DNA of 10,315 nt from the NCBI GenBank assembly GCA_025924755.1, contig JAICHT010000114.1:1-10315 (forward strand), read 5' to 3'. Origin of the DNA: Chitinophagaceae bacterium (GTDB taxonomy: Bacteria; Bacteroidota; Bacteroidia; Chitinophagales; Chitinophagaceae). The notes below the pieces were generated by a model, which saw nothing but the letters and a program-made list of their open reading frames with translations, was not told where the DNA came from and made no database searches. The position numbers were made by a program, and so were the translations under genes. Positions 1-7,384 of the stretch are shown here, in pieces. The stretch's first letter is position 1. Every line of letters starts with the position of its first letter.

Positions 1-1061
1 TGATTTTTATTATTATCACAGGTCACCTGGGTGGCTCGTTAACGCATGGTTCGGATTACCTGACCAGTGCTTTAGCCAACACGGAAGACACGGTTGTAAC
101 CGCTAAAAATATACCTGATATACAGGAAGCAAATGTATATGCCGATGTGGTGCAGCCGGTGTTGCAAACAAAGTGCTATACCTGCCACAGTGCTAAAAAA
201 CAAAAAGGAGGCTTACGGATGGATAAGGCCGATTTGTTTGTAAAAGGTGGTAAGGACGGAGCTGTTTTTGAGGCTGGCAGGGCTGATGAAAGTGAAATGA
301 TCAAACGCCTCTTATTGCCGCGGGAAGATGAGCACCATATGCCGCCCAAAGAAAAACCACAATTGAATGAACGGCAAATTGCCTTGCTGCATTGGTGGAT
401 AGAGCAGGGCGCTACATTCAATAAAAAAGTAAAGGAATTGCCACAGCCGGAAAAAATAAAACCTGTATTGATTGCCTTGCAAAGCGATCATATTTCAAAT
501 GAAATAAAAGCCTTACCGCCTATACCCGCAACAGCGGTGGAAAAAGCAGATAAAAAAGCAATTGAGGCATTAAGAGACAGGGGCGTAGTGGTTATGCCGG
601 TAGCGCAGAACAGTAATTACCTCATGGCCAATTTTATTACGGCTATACATATTACCGATAAGGATATGCAGCTATTGTTGCCTTTAAAAAAACAATTGGT
701 ATGGTTGAAGATAGGTAACACTGCTATACGCGATAGCGCTTTGGCTTTTATTGGTCAATGCACGAACCTAACCGTGTTGCAGTTGAACAATACCCATATT
801 ACGGATAAAGGATTAGGCGCATTGAAAGCCTTACCTAATTTACAATCGTTGAACTTAGTAGGAACTCCGGTAACAGTAAAAGGAGTAACTGCGTTGCAGC
901 CGCTTAAAAAACTTCAAACCATTTACTTATACCAAACAAACGTTGATAAGAAAGACTGGATTGTTTTGAAGAAGGCTTTTCCCAAAACTATAATAGATTC
1001 GGGAGGGTATGCTATTCCTTTTCTGGCAACTGATACTACTATTGTAAAGCCGCATACTTAA
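1..1061 (+). CDS. Membrane-anchored planctomycete-type cytochrome c with leucine-rich repeats, 5' partial
   Basis: The reading frame is open from the left edge (first full codon at 3), so the gene starts outside the window and 352 residues are visible. Counting from that codon, residues 1-16 are the end of a hydrophobic helix followed by GHLGGSLTHG, typical of the DUF2231-like membrane part found before this cytochrome domain. A haem-binding CYTCH motif follows at residues 58-62, then GGLRMD at 69-74 and MPP from Met113, the probable distal haem ligand. This is the PSCyt1 pattern. Residues 232-327 form four leucine-rich repeats. The haem domain should lie on the periplasmic side, carrying electrons; the LRR part may bind a protein partner. 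The GTG at 147 is not a likely start because it would remove the membrane anchor. The gene converges with the sugar isomerase/epimerase gene. Family assignment is strong; the electron partner is unknown. Confidence 0.88.
   Translation, partial: IFIIITGHLGGSLTHGSDYLTSALANTEDTVVTAKNIPDIQEANVYADVVQPVLQTKCYTCHSAKKQKGGLRMDKADLFVKGGKDGAVFEAGRADESEMIKRLLLPREDEHHMPPKEKPQLNERQIALLHWWIEQGATFNKKVKELPQPEKIKPVLIALQSDHISNEIKALPPIPATAVEKADKKAIEALRDRGVVVMPVAQNSNYLMANFITAIHITDKDMQLLLPLKKQLVWLKIGNTAIRDSALAFIGQCTNLTVLQLNNTHITDKGLGALKALPNLQSLNLVGTPVTVKGVTALQPLKKLQTIYLYQTNVDKKDWIVLKKAFPKTIIDSGGYAIPFLATDTTIVKPHT
696..983 (+). repeat. Four tandem 24-residue leucine-rich repeats in the cytochrome gene
   Basis: Four consecutive 72-base units encode repeats of exactly 24 residues. 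Each begins with Leu and follows LxxLxLxxTxIxDxxLxxLxxLxN in spirit, for example the LQLNNTHITDKGLGAL segment of unit two. The third unit keeps the hydrophobic spacing, and the fourth (LQTIYLYQTNVDKKDW) is more divergent and probably caps the solenoid. A degenerate unit may precede the first (AIHITDKDMQLLLPL). DNA identity between units is low, so this is an old protein repeat and not a recent DNA duplication. Confidence 0.8.
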
Positions 1062-1207
1062 TACAATCTTTATATTAAATTATTGCAATCAAAAGCATAG
1101 AAACAATACAAAACTTTGTGTCGTTCTTCTGCTTTAAGCGCATTGTCAATGCACGAAACAGCCAGGCTGATAGTCTCCAAACTTTAAAGAAAACAAGTTT
1201 TCAGTTA

Positions 1208-2062
1208 CTATAACTTACTCACCACTTTATTATAATATTTTACTTCCTGTATCACAGATGGAAGGTTACTAGGTTGGTCTGTTGCATCCCGTTCAATATA
1301 GATAGGTCCTTTAAAGCCTTGTTTTTTCAGCTCCCTGAAAATAGCAGGAAAATCTACTACACCTGTTCCAACAGGTACGTCCACTAATTTAGGATTATTG
1401 TAGGCAGCAATATCTTTTAAATGTATCGCAATGATATGTCCGCTCAGCTTCTTCAATGCATCCAAAGGATTGATACCACTCTTGGGCCAGTGGCCAAGAT
1501 CGGCGCATACGCCAAAGTTCGGATGCCCTTTCATAGCCAGCAAGGTAGTATCGGGGTTCCAGTAATGACTCATACCTTTCCAATGCTCGTGGATGGCTAC
1601 TTTAATTCCATATACGCCAGCCAAACTATCAATGCTGTCCCACATATCCAATGGAGGTTCGGCCGTTACAAATTGAACCCCAAATTGCTTTGCCATCTCA
1701 AATTGTTTCTTCCAGGCATCAACACTGTTACCACCTGCCAGGTAAACGGACTCACATTTTAATCCTCTTTGTTCTATTAGTGATTTTAATTTTTTAATGC
1801 CTTCGGGCGACAACTGCATCAGCGAAGAATCTTTTAACTCGGGTAGCGTTTTAGTAAAATTATTCGGTTCTATATACTTCAGTCCTGCACTGTCCACTTT
1901 ATCCAACGCCTCGGAAAAACTTACGGTATGAAAGGTCCACAAGGCAATCCCAAACTTCCAGTCTTTAGCAGGGTTCACAGAAGTGTGGGTGCTTTTAGCT
2001 GACTGTGCAGAAGCAGCAAAAAATAAGGTAAGGCAAGTAAGTAAATGAAGGGTCTTTTTCAT
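1208..2062 (-). CDS. Secreted sugar phosphate isomerase/epimerase-type TIM barrel
   Basis: This 284-residue protein opens with a Sec signal peptide (Lys2-Lys3, hydrophobic 5-17, likely cleavage near Ala19-Gln20), so it should act in the periplasm. The body is an AP-endonuclease-2/xylose-isomerase-like TIM barrel: GIALWTFHTV at 38-47 is strand one, IEPN at 64-67, TAEPP at 133-137, HEHW at 158-161, CADLGHW at 186-192, IHLKD at 213-217 and YIERD at 255-259. Glu135, Asp188, His214 and Glu257 are the likely divalent-metal ligands. The family interconverts keto and aldo sugars or epimerises them; exported Bacteroidota members often sit with Gfo/Idh/MocA dehydrogenases acting on oxidised sugars. The substrate cannot be read from sequence. 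The ATG at 2060-2062 gives a complete signal peptide. The stop is TAG, with a small GAAAAC/GTTTTC palindrome just beyond it. Confidence 0.85.
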   Translation of the reverse strand: MKKTLHLLTCLTLFFAASAQSAKSTHTSVNPAKDWKFGIALWTFHTVSFSEALDKVDSAGLKYIEPNNFTKTLPELKDSSLMQLSPEGIKKLKSLIEQRGLKCESVYLAGGNSVDAWKKQFEMAKQFGVQFVTAEPPLDMWDSIDSLAGVYGIKVAIHEHWKGMSHYWNPDTTLLAMKGHPNFGVCADLGHWPKSGINPLDALKKLSGHIIAIHLKDIAAYNNPKLVDVPVGTGVVDFPAIFRELKKQGFKGPIYIERDATDQPSNLPSVIQEVKYYNKVVSKL

Positions 2063-2403
2063 TCGGTTATATTAAAGCTATTTCTAAAAATATCAACGTT
2101 TTCTAATTATCAGTATTAAGATTGAACCAGTATAAAAATAACCTTTTTATTTTGTGCTGTGTAACCAATAGTATTATTACAAAAACAAACCTTCAGGCGT
2201 TTTTGCAAAACCTCAGCTACTTTCCATGGTATAGAAACGGATATACAGCATGTTAATAGTACTACTTCTAATAACCGTTTTACTAACCATAAAAATGGAA
2301 TGCAGTTAGTTTCTACTTGCAATAGGCACTGCTTCTTATAAAACTCCATTTGCTACCGTCCTTTTTTGTACATTCAGCCTCTTTATTAAAATAAATATGA
2401 GCA
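2063..2403. other. Divergent intergenic region between isomerase and histidine kinase genes
   Basis: This 341-base AT-rich spacer must hold promoters for both divergent genes. I see no gene, tRNA or strong hairpin. Short ORFs here lack ribosome-binding sites and recognisable proteins. On the minus strand, TATTTTTA (2085-2092) and TAGCTTTA (2073-2080) resemble the Bacteroidota -7 box TAnnTTTG but no TTG lies at the right distance. No credible -33/-7 pair was found for the kinase. Confidence 0.5.
2064..2075 (-). promoter_or_regulatory. 12-base element shared with the oxidoreductase leader
   Basis: On the coding strand the sequence TTAATATAACCG stands one base before the isomerase ATG. The same 12 bases occur before the Gfo/Idh/MocA gene at 9879-9890. 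It could be a leader or operator element common to two sugar enzymes, or a chance AT-rich match. Confidence 0.25.
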
Positions 2404-4854
2404 GTGGAAGTTAGCAATTTGAAGAGGGAATATTCTTTTCTGCAAGCCGGTGGCGAGATGGGTGCATTAACCCGGTCGTACAATTGGGCGCAAACCTCCA
2501 TTGGAAGTATAGACCAGTGGCCGCAAAGCCTGCGCACAACGCTGGGCATAGTGCTTCACTCGGCTTTTCCTATGTTTCTGTTTTGGGGCGATGAACTGCT
2601 TTGTTTTTATAATGATGCGTTTCGTCCAAGTCTTGGTAATGAAGGTAAGCACCCGGCACTCGGCAAGCCGGGCAAACTAGTTTGGCCGGAGATATGGGCG
2701 TTTATTGGTCCTCTTATTGAAAAGGTAAAAACAACCGGGGAGCCGGTATGGTATAAAAATCAACTGGTCCCTTTTTACCGTAACGGAAAGCTGGAAAATA
2801 TTTACTGGACGTTTAGCTACAGTCCGGCATATGGCGATAGCGGTAAAATAAATGGCGTGTTTGTTACCTGCACAGAAACTACCAGGGAAGTAGATGCCAT
2901 GCAGCAGCTCCGCGCCTCTACCAGTCGCTTCAACGACCTTATTGAGCAGTCGCCTGTTGCCTGTTGCCTTTTTACCGGGCGGGATATGGTAATTGAAGTG
3001 GCCAATCCCACTATGATTGGTTATTGGGGTAAGGGAAATTCCGTGATAGGAAAGCCACTCAGAGAGGCTTTACCGGAATTAATTGGTCAACCTTTCCTTC
3101 AAATACTGGACGAGGTCTTTACCACCGGTGAAGCATATGAGGCAAAGGACGCAAGGGCTGAGTTGATAGTAAATGGTGTACCCGGCATCTATTACTTTGA
3201 TTTCACCTACAAAGCCATCCGCAATGAATATGGAGAGATATATGGGGTGATGGATACCGCCGTGGATGTTACAGAAAAAGTGCTGGCGCAACGTAAAATA
3301 GAAGAAGCAGACGAGAAGGTTCAGATGGCAATTCAATCGGCCAAACTGGGCACCTATGAAATCAATCTTATTACCGGTAAAATTATTACTTCAGAACGGA
3401 TGAATGAAATATGGGGGCTTGATCATCCTATTTCACGAGCTCAATTTATAGATGCCATTCATCCTGACGACCAACAGGCAAGGTTAGAAGCTAACCAGCA
3501 GGCCGCCCAAAATGGTAGCCTGGTTTATGAAGCAAGGGTAGTTTGGAAAGATGGTTCGCAACATTGGGTGCGGTTAAGCGGCAAAGTTTTATATGACGAC
3601 AAAGGGCAAGCGATTACCCTCATAGGTGTGGTGCAGGATATATCAGAACTAAAGTTTTTTGCGGAAGAATTAAAAAAGCAGGTAAGCGCAAGAACAAAGG
3701 AATTGGAAAATGCGCAGATATCCTTGCAGGTCGCCAATCAATATCTTCAACGCATCATTAATCAGTTTGAATCAGCCCTGGCCTCTCTGATACCCGTATA
3801 TGAAGGAAATAAAATTGTCGACTTTTATTTTAAAATGACCAATCTTGCCTATCAGGCTTATTCTAATTTGGCACCTGACAAAATCCAAAATAAAAAAGTA
3901 AGTGATGTGTTTCCCGGTTACTTTCAAACCGACGCTTTTGAAAAATATATAGAAACCTTTGAGACAGGGAAAACAAATCAATGGGAGCTCCATTACAATT
4001 TAGATGGACTGGATGTGTACCTGCAAGTGATTGCAAGCAAAATGGAACAGGAGGTGGTCATTAACTTTTCAGACGTTACCACTCTAAAGACTTTACAACT
4101 GGACCTGCTTCAAAAAGTAAAAGAGCTGGAGCGATCAAACGAAGAACTGCAGCAGTTTGCACATGTGGCTTCCCATGATCTGAAAGAACCGGTACGAAAG
4201 ATTAAAACCTTTGGCAGCCGCCTGATGATGGACTTCGGCCATGAATTGCCGGAAAAAGCCAGGCTGTATATGCAAAAAATGGAAAAAGCCACCGACCGGA
4301 TATACAACATGATTGACGGGGTATTGCTTTACTCTTCTTTGAATATAACAGATCAACCGATAGATTGTGTAGACGTGAATAAACTTATTCAAAACATTTG
4401 TGATGATTTGGAAATATTGATTCAGCAGAAAGAAGCGGTAATCCGATGGAAGGACTTGCCTACACTCGAAGGCTCGCCCCTATTGTTGTACCAGTTGTTT
4501 TATAATCTTGTAAATAATGCACTCAAGTTTGCAAAAGCAAATGTAGCTCCGGTTATAGAAATCAGTGCGGAACTGGTTTCCTCTACCAGCAATGGGGAAT
4601 TTGCCATTATACGGGTTCAGGACAACGGAATTGGTTTCGATCAAAAATTTGCTGATGCTATTTTTAAAACTTTTGTTCGCCTGAACACAAAAGATCAATA
4701 TGAAGGCACAGGCCTTGGATTAGCGCTTTGCCAAAAAATTGCAGAGCGTTTTGGCGGAGCTATACAGGCAGAAGGCAAGGAAGGAGAAGGTGCTGTTTTC
4801 TCTGTATTATTGCCCATGATACAAACCTGTACTAAAACAATTTTATTAGGTTAA
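2404..4854 (+). CDS. Multi-PAS sensor histidine kinase
   Basis: An 816-residue kinase. Residues about 12-163 are the PAS-like sensor that opens many Bacteroidota kinases (GGEMG at 16-20, DQWPQSLRTT at 37-46). A second PAS spans about 172-292, a third of the PAS_3 type about 305-417 (HPDD at 353-356, WKDGSQHWV at 381-389), and a divergent fourth about 448-560. Charged helical linkers at 417-447 and 562-586 look like coiled coils. The HisKA box has phospho-acceptor His591 (ASHDLKEP). The ATPase domain shows the N box (NLVNNA from 701), DNGIG at 740-744 and GTGLGL at 768-773. No membrane helix or receiver domain is present, so it is a cytoplasmic sensor needing a separate response regulator, which is not in the window. 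The start is GTG; an in-frame TGA at 2398 excludes anything earlier, and ATG 2458 would cut into the first sensor domain. Confidence 0.92.
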   Translation: MEVSNLKREYSFLQAGGEMGALTRSYNWAQTSIGSIDQWPQSLRTTLGIVLHSAFPMFLFWGDELLCFYNDAFRPSLGNEGKHPALGKPGKLVWPEIWAFIGPLIEKVKTTGEPVWYKNQLVPFYRNGKLENIYWTFSYSPAYGDSGKINGVFVTCTETTREVDAMQQLRASTSRFNDLIEQSPVACCLFTGRDMVIEVANPTMIGYWGKGNSVIGKPLREALPELIGQPFLQILDEVFTTGEAYEAKDARAELIVNGVPGIYYFDFTYKAIRNEYGEIYGVMDTAVDVTEKVLAQRKIEEADEKVQMAIQSAKLGTYEINLITGKIITSERMNEIWGLDHPISRAQFIDAIHPDDQQARLEANQQAAQNGSLVYEARVVWKDGSQHWVRLSGKVLYDDKGQAITLIGVVQDISELKFFAEELKKQVSARTKELENAQISLQVANQYLQRIINQFESALASLIPVYEGNKIVDFYFKMTNLAYQAYSNLAPDKIQNKKVSDVFPGYFQTDAFEKYIETFETGKTNQWELHYNLDGLDVYLQVIASKMEQEVVINFSDVTTLKTLQLDLLQKVKELERSNEELQQFAHVASHDLKEPVRKIKTFGSRLMMDFGHELPEKARLYMQKMEKATDRIYNMIDGVLLYSSLNITDQPIDCVDVNKLIQNICDDLEILIQQKEAVIRWKDLPTLEGSPLLLYQLFYNLVNNALKFAKANVAPVIEISAELVSSTSNGEFAIIRVQDNGIGFDQKFADAIFKTFVRLNTKDQYEGTGLGLALCQKIAERFGGAIQAEGKEGEGAVFSVLLPMIQTCTKTILLG

Positions 4855-4861
4855 AAGCAGC

Positions 4862-4900
4862 CTATACATGATCAAACAGATTGTGTAACGGTTTGTATAG
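4862..4900 (+). repeat. Inverted repeat just after the kinase stop
   Basis: CTATACA at 4862-4868 is perfectly complementary to TGTATAG at 4894-4900, with a 25-base loop and a possible inner AAAC/GTTT pairing. There is no T tract after it, so it is a weak terminator candidate at best. The right arm can also pair with CTATAC at 4931-4936. Confidence 0.35.
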
Positions 4901-4934
4901 ACCTAAGAAACCCAAACTTTCTATGGCTCACTAT

Positions 4935-4965
4935 ACCTCTAATCACTTCATATTACTTTAGAGGT
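4935..4965 (+). repeat. Second inverted repeat downstream of the kinase
   Basis: ACCTCTAA at 4935-4942 and TTAGAGGT at 4958-4965 form a perfect 8-base stem with a 15-base loop. It is followed only by TTAAAAG, so it does not look like a standard intrinsic terminator. Its left arm overlaps the CTATAC copy at 4931-4936 by two bases, so the two pairings would compete. Confidence 0.4.
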
Positions 4966-5018
4966 TTAAAAGACGAGCACTAGTGAAGAGAATTGAGCAG
5001 TAATACTTGAAAGCACTT

Positions 5019-5060
5019 TTATTAGTATGCTTGCATAAACAAGCTACTAATAATTGTTTT
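5019..5060 (+). terminator. Probable intrinsic terminator of the histidine kinase transcript
   Basis: TTATTAGTA (5019-5027), a bulged T (5028) and GCTTG (5029-5033) pair with CAAGC (5040-5044) and TACTAATAA (5045-5053). This makes a 14-pair stem with one bulge and a six-base loop, followed by TTGTTTT. It lies 165 bases after the kinase stop. The AT-rich outer stem and the G in the T tract make it less than ideal, but it is the best terminator-like structure here. On the opposite strand the stem is followed by AAAAGTG, so it favours plus-strand transcription. Confidence 0.55.
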
Positions 5061-5193
5061 AAATACAGCACATAAAGGCCGTCGCTCCATGTATCAATTC
5101 ATGCTTGGATGATTCCGAAAAAGGGAAGTGATTGGCATGGTTTTTTGCAATCATCTTCAAGGATTTTAGAACTTATAAAATCAACCTGTAACG

Positions 5194-5718
5194 ATGGAAT
5201 CAACACTACTGAAACCCGTAAAAAAACTGGACGAAGAACTGAGTCATAATAGCAAGGCCCACCATCCCCATTTTCCTAAAGTTGTAGACCTTGCATTTAA
5301 GTGGGCTCCCTTAACTTCTCTTATTGTTTTGGATGCTATGGGTTTGAAAACAAAAAATGAGTCTAAAAACCACATGATGATTTCTGCCCTTGGTGAAGGA
5401 GTGCTGAATGCAGTACTGCAACCGGTAAAAGAGAGCGTGCACAGGGTGCGGCCTAACTACTCTTATAAGATCAACTCCTTTCCTTCGGGGCATACTGCTA
5501 CTGCATTCTTGGGGGCTGAAATTCTTTGCCATGAGTTGAGGGATACTAACAAAGCATTAGCTTATAGTGGTTATGTGGTTGCCGCTGTTACCGGAGTGCT
5601 TCGCGTCTACGACAATAAGCATTGGTTTTCGGACGTAGTAGCAGGCGCGGTGCTTGGCATTGCTTCGGCTAAGCTTGCTTACAAGCTGCTAAAAAAAATG
5701 AATAAGAATATAGAATAA
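5194..5718 (+). CDS. PAP2-family membrane phosphatase
   Basis: A compact 174-residue membrane protein with all three PAP2 signature motifs. The first is Lys79-x6-Arg86-Pro87, the second PSGH at 97-100, and the third Arg137-x5-His143-x3-Asp147. His100 and His143 are the expected catalytic pair, His143 being the nucleophile. Hydrophobic stretches at about 33-50, 101-117, 120-138 and 146-165 are candidate membrane helices. PAP2 enzymes remove phosphate from lipid-linked substrates such as undecaprenyl pyrophosphate, phosphatidic acid or lipid A; the substrate is not evident here. The N-terminus is unusually hydrophilic and His-rich (HHPHFP at 23-28). The ATG at 5194 is well placed, though the region before it (AACCTGTAACG) has no strong ribosome-binding site. 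The gene appears monocistronic because a strong terminator overlaps its stop codon. Confidence 0.88.
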   Translation: MESTLLKPVKKLDEELSHNSKAHHPHFPKVVDLAFKWAPLTSLIVLDAMGLKTKNESKNHMMISALGEGVLNAVLQPVKESVHRVRPNYSYKINSFPSGHTATAFLGAEILCHELRDTNKALAYSGYVVAAVTGVLRVYDNKHWFSDVVAGAVLGIASAKLAYKLLKKMNKNIE

Positions 5719-5754
5719 TGGCTGCTTATCCATGCAGCTATTATTCTGGTTTTT
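5712..5754 (+). terminator. Intrinsic terminator overlapping the PAP2 stop codon
   Basis: AGAATAATGGCTGC (5712-5725) and GCAGCTATTATTCT (5734-5747) form a 14-pair stem with an eight-base loop and a single G-U wobble (5720 with 5739), followed by GG and five T residues (5750-5754). The TAA stop (5716-5718) lies inside the left arm. On the opposite strand the wobble becomes an A-C mismatch and the T tract is lost, so it should act mainly on plus-strand transcripts. Confidence 0.85.
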
Positions 5755-5951
5755 AGCGGTTGAATTGAACCATCATCATGTGTTATTTAGATACAGCAGG
5801 ATTTGGCTATTGCGTCTTGTATATTTGCGAATGACAGGTTCTCTGTAATAGCCGTCCTTATACTAATCTTATATACACAAAAAGGATTAAAACGAGATTG
5901 TGTAGTTGCTGATACATCTTCCATATAAACCAAAGGCATATCGCCTGTATT

Positions 5952-7205
5952 TTATTGTTGAAAGAACCCACTTTTGAAATCTTGTGCATACACCGCATAG
6001 TCGGCACTTACCTGGGCCGCATACTTAATAGCATATTGTAAAAGGCTATCCTGCCATTCTTTGTTCTTGCCAAAGTCAATAAGGCAATCTGCAGTGGCTG
6101 ACCCTTGACGGCCTGAGCTTCGTAAGTGTGCAGATGCAGTAAGCGTAGCCATCGTATTAATTACTTCACACACATCCCTATACCTCTTTTTAATTAAATT
6201 AAAATCTACCTTATCTTCTACGGGCTGCATTTCCTGAATGACATAGCTGTCGTTTTTAAAAACAGCCGTACTTAAAAGAGCAGGTGGTATGTTCTGTGCC
6301 TTTTGTTGTATCGTAACCGTTCTTTGCGCTTCCGATTCCCAAATGGGCTGTGGTGTTTTCAGGTAAGGGGCCAGCGAAGAAGGTGTGGCTTGTTTCATGT
6401 CTAAAAGTAAATACTCCTTTTTATTTCGTATGTTTTGAAGTAAAAATAAGTAACGCTTTACACCAAGGCTGCCAGTTCCGGCCACCCTGAAACAAACATC
6501 TAAAACCCGGTAGTTATACGGGCTGTCATCATTGGTAGCAATCCAGTGACTGATGTACGCTTTTAATTCTTTTTTCAGGCCCTTCTCCAGCTTATAATGC
6601 TTTTCATTATCAATAATAAAGGAAATCTTATTGTCCCTTTCTTTCGTGTGCTTCCGCAGGATATCTGTTTGCTTTCTTCTACTCACCGCATCTAAAAAAG
6701 TTTTTACAATACCGTCTGCTGTTCTTGGGTCAATATACCTTATTTTATCGGCGGCTAAGGTTTTAGCATAGGTATCTAAAAACAGCGTGGCCGATTTTAT
6801 TGCTTTTCGTTCTTCCATTTTCAAATGCGAAAAAGCAACGAATATGCTGGTTGTCATTCGCACCAGTTCCCAAGTGGCGGGCCCCAGTATGGCTTCATCA
6901 AAGTCGTTTAAATCAAAATACACCTGTCGGTTGTCTCCTTTGTAGGTTCCCATGTTTTCTACATGCAAGTCGCCACACATCCATACTAAAGGAGCCGCAG
7001 GAAACTCCGGGTGCTTACTCAGGTCTTCATAAAACAAATGACAGGTGCCTCTAAAAAACCGGTACGGCCCTTCAGCCATTAACTGGTATTTAAGTTGAAC
7101 TTTGTCGGCGAGCAAGGGTGCATTAAATGTTTTTATCCGCTGCGATACGCTTGGTATAGCATCCATATAATCTTCCTGGACTTTTCGGTAAGGTAAAGAA
7201 ATCAT
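5952..7205 (-). CDS. DUF2252 kinase-like protein of unknown function
   Basis: A 417-residue soluble protein without signal peptide or membrane helix, close to the family's usual length. The DUF2252 hallmarks are RFFRGT at 49-54, GDLHVENMG at 78-86 and DLNDFDEA at 98-105. Asp79, His81, Asn84, Asp101 and Asp103 resemble the catalytic and metal-binding residues of aminoglycoside-phosphotransferase-like kinases. Further on come GTGSLG at 243-248, which looks like a glycine-rich nucleotide loop, Lys271 in DMKQA, and the conserved AHLRS at 359-363. The family is uncharacterised as far as I know, so the product is best called a putative kinase-fold protein. The ATG at 7203-7205 is preceded by a weak AGG; Met14 is a less likely start. 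It converges with the PAP2 gene and lies 179 bases downstream of the serine hydrolase gene, so co-transcription is uncertain. Confidence 0.85.
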   Translation of the reverse strand: MISLPYRKVQEDYMDAIPSVSQRIKTFNAPLLADKVQLKYQLMAEGPYRFFRGTCHLFYEDLSKHPEFPAAPLVWMCGDLHVENMGTYKGDNRQVYFDLNDFDEAILGPATWELVRMTTSIFVAFSHLKMEERKAIKSATLFLDTYAKTLAADKIRYIDPRTADGIVKTFLDAVSRRKQTDILRKHTKERDNKISFIIDNEKHYKLEKGLKKELKAYISHWIATNDDSPYNYRVLDVCFRVAGTGSLGVKRYLFLLQNIRNKKEYLLLDMKQATPSSLAPYLKTPQPIWESEAQRTVTIQQKAQNIPPALLSTAVFKNDSYVIQEMQPVEDKVDFNLIKKRYRDVCEVINTMATLTASAHLRSSGRQGSATADCLIDFGKNKEWQDSLLQYAIKYAAQVSADYAVYAQDFKSGFFQQ

Positions 7206-7384
7206 TAGCCTGTAATATAATACGTTTGTTATATAAAAGATAGTCCATGTACCACGAATGTATTATTAAATAGAAGTAGCAAGTTTAGTATCACTGATTG
7301 TAGCCATAGTAATATTCATGAGGTAACAAAAAATGGTAAATGAAAATGCCGAATTGCACAATGCATAAGCTTCTTACTGCTTTC

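Larger units (their letters stand above)
4855..5193. other. Intergenic region between histidine kinase and PAP2 genes, with three inverted repeats
   Basis: This 339-base spacer has no convincing gene. It holds inverted repeats at 4862-4900, 4935-4965 and 5019-5053, described separately; the last resembles a transcription terminator. The remaining 130 bases before the PAP2 start should hold its promoter. A TTG at 5145-5147 lies 19 bases before TAGAACTT, but the match to TAnnTTTG is poor. Confidence 0.5.

Noticed and set aside
1140..1152. Palindrome GCATTG-T-CAATGC between convergent genes, as an operator
   Set aside because: It sits between two gene ends where a promoter operator is not expected, and a 6-base half-site can occur by chance.
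1189..1202. Palindrome GAAAAC-AA-GTTTTC just after the isomerase stop, as a terminator
   Set aside because: Only five AT-rich pairs remain once a four-base loop is allowed; too weak without a long T tract.
1421..1762. 113-codon plus-strand ORF antisense to the isomerase/epimerase gene
   Set aside because: It lies wholly inside a well-supported gene, has no recognisable domain or ribosome-binding site, and its composition fits a shadow frame.
5145..5174. TTG-N19-TAGAACTT as promoter of the PAP2 gene
   Set aside because: The -7 part matches only half of TAnnTTTG; spacing alone is not enough.
5805..5853. GGCTATT/AATAGCC inverted repeat in the spacer between PAP2 and DUF2252 genes
   Set aside because: The stem is ten pairs with two wobbles but the loop is 29 bases and no T tract follows on either strand.
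5934..5946. AGGC-ATATC-GCCT hairpin as terminator of the DUF2252 gene
   Set aside because: A four-pair stem with only three T residues following on the minus strand is too weak to call.
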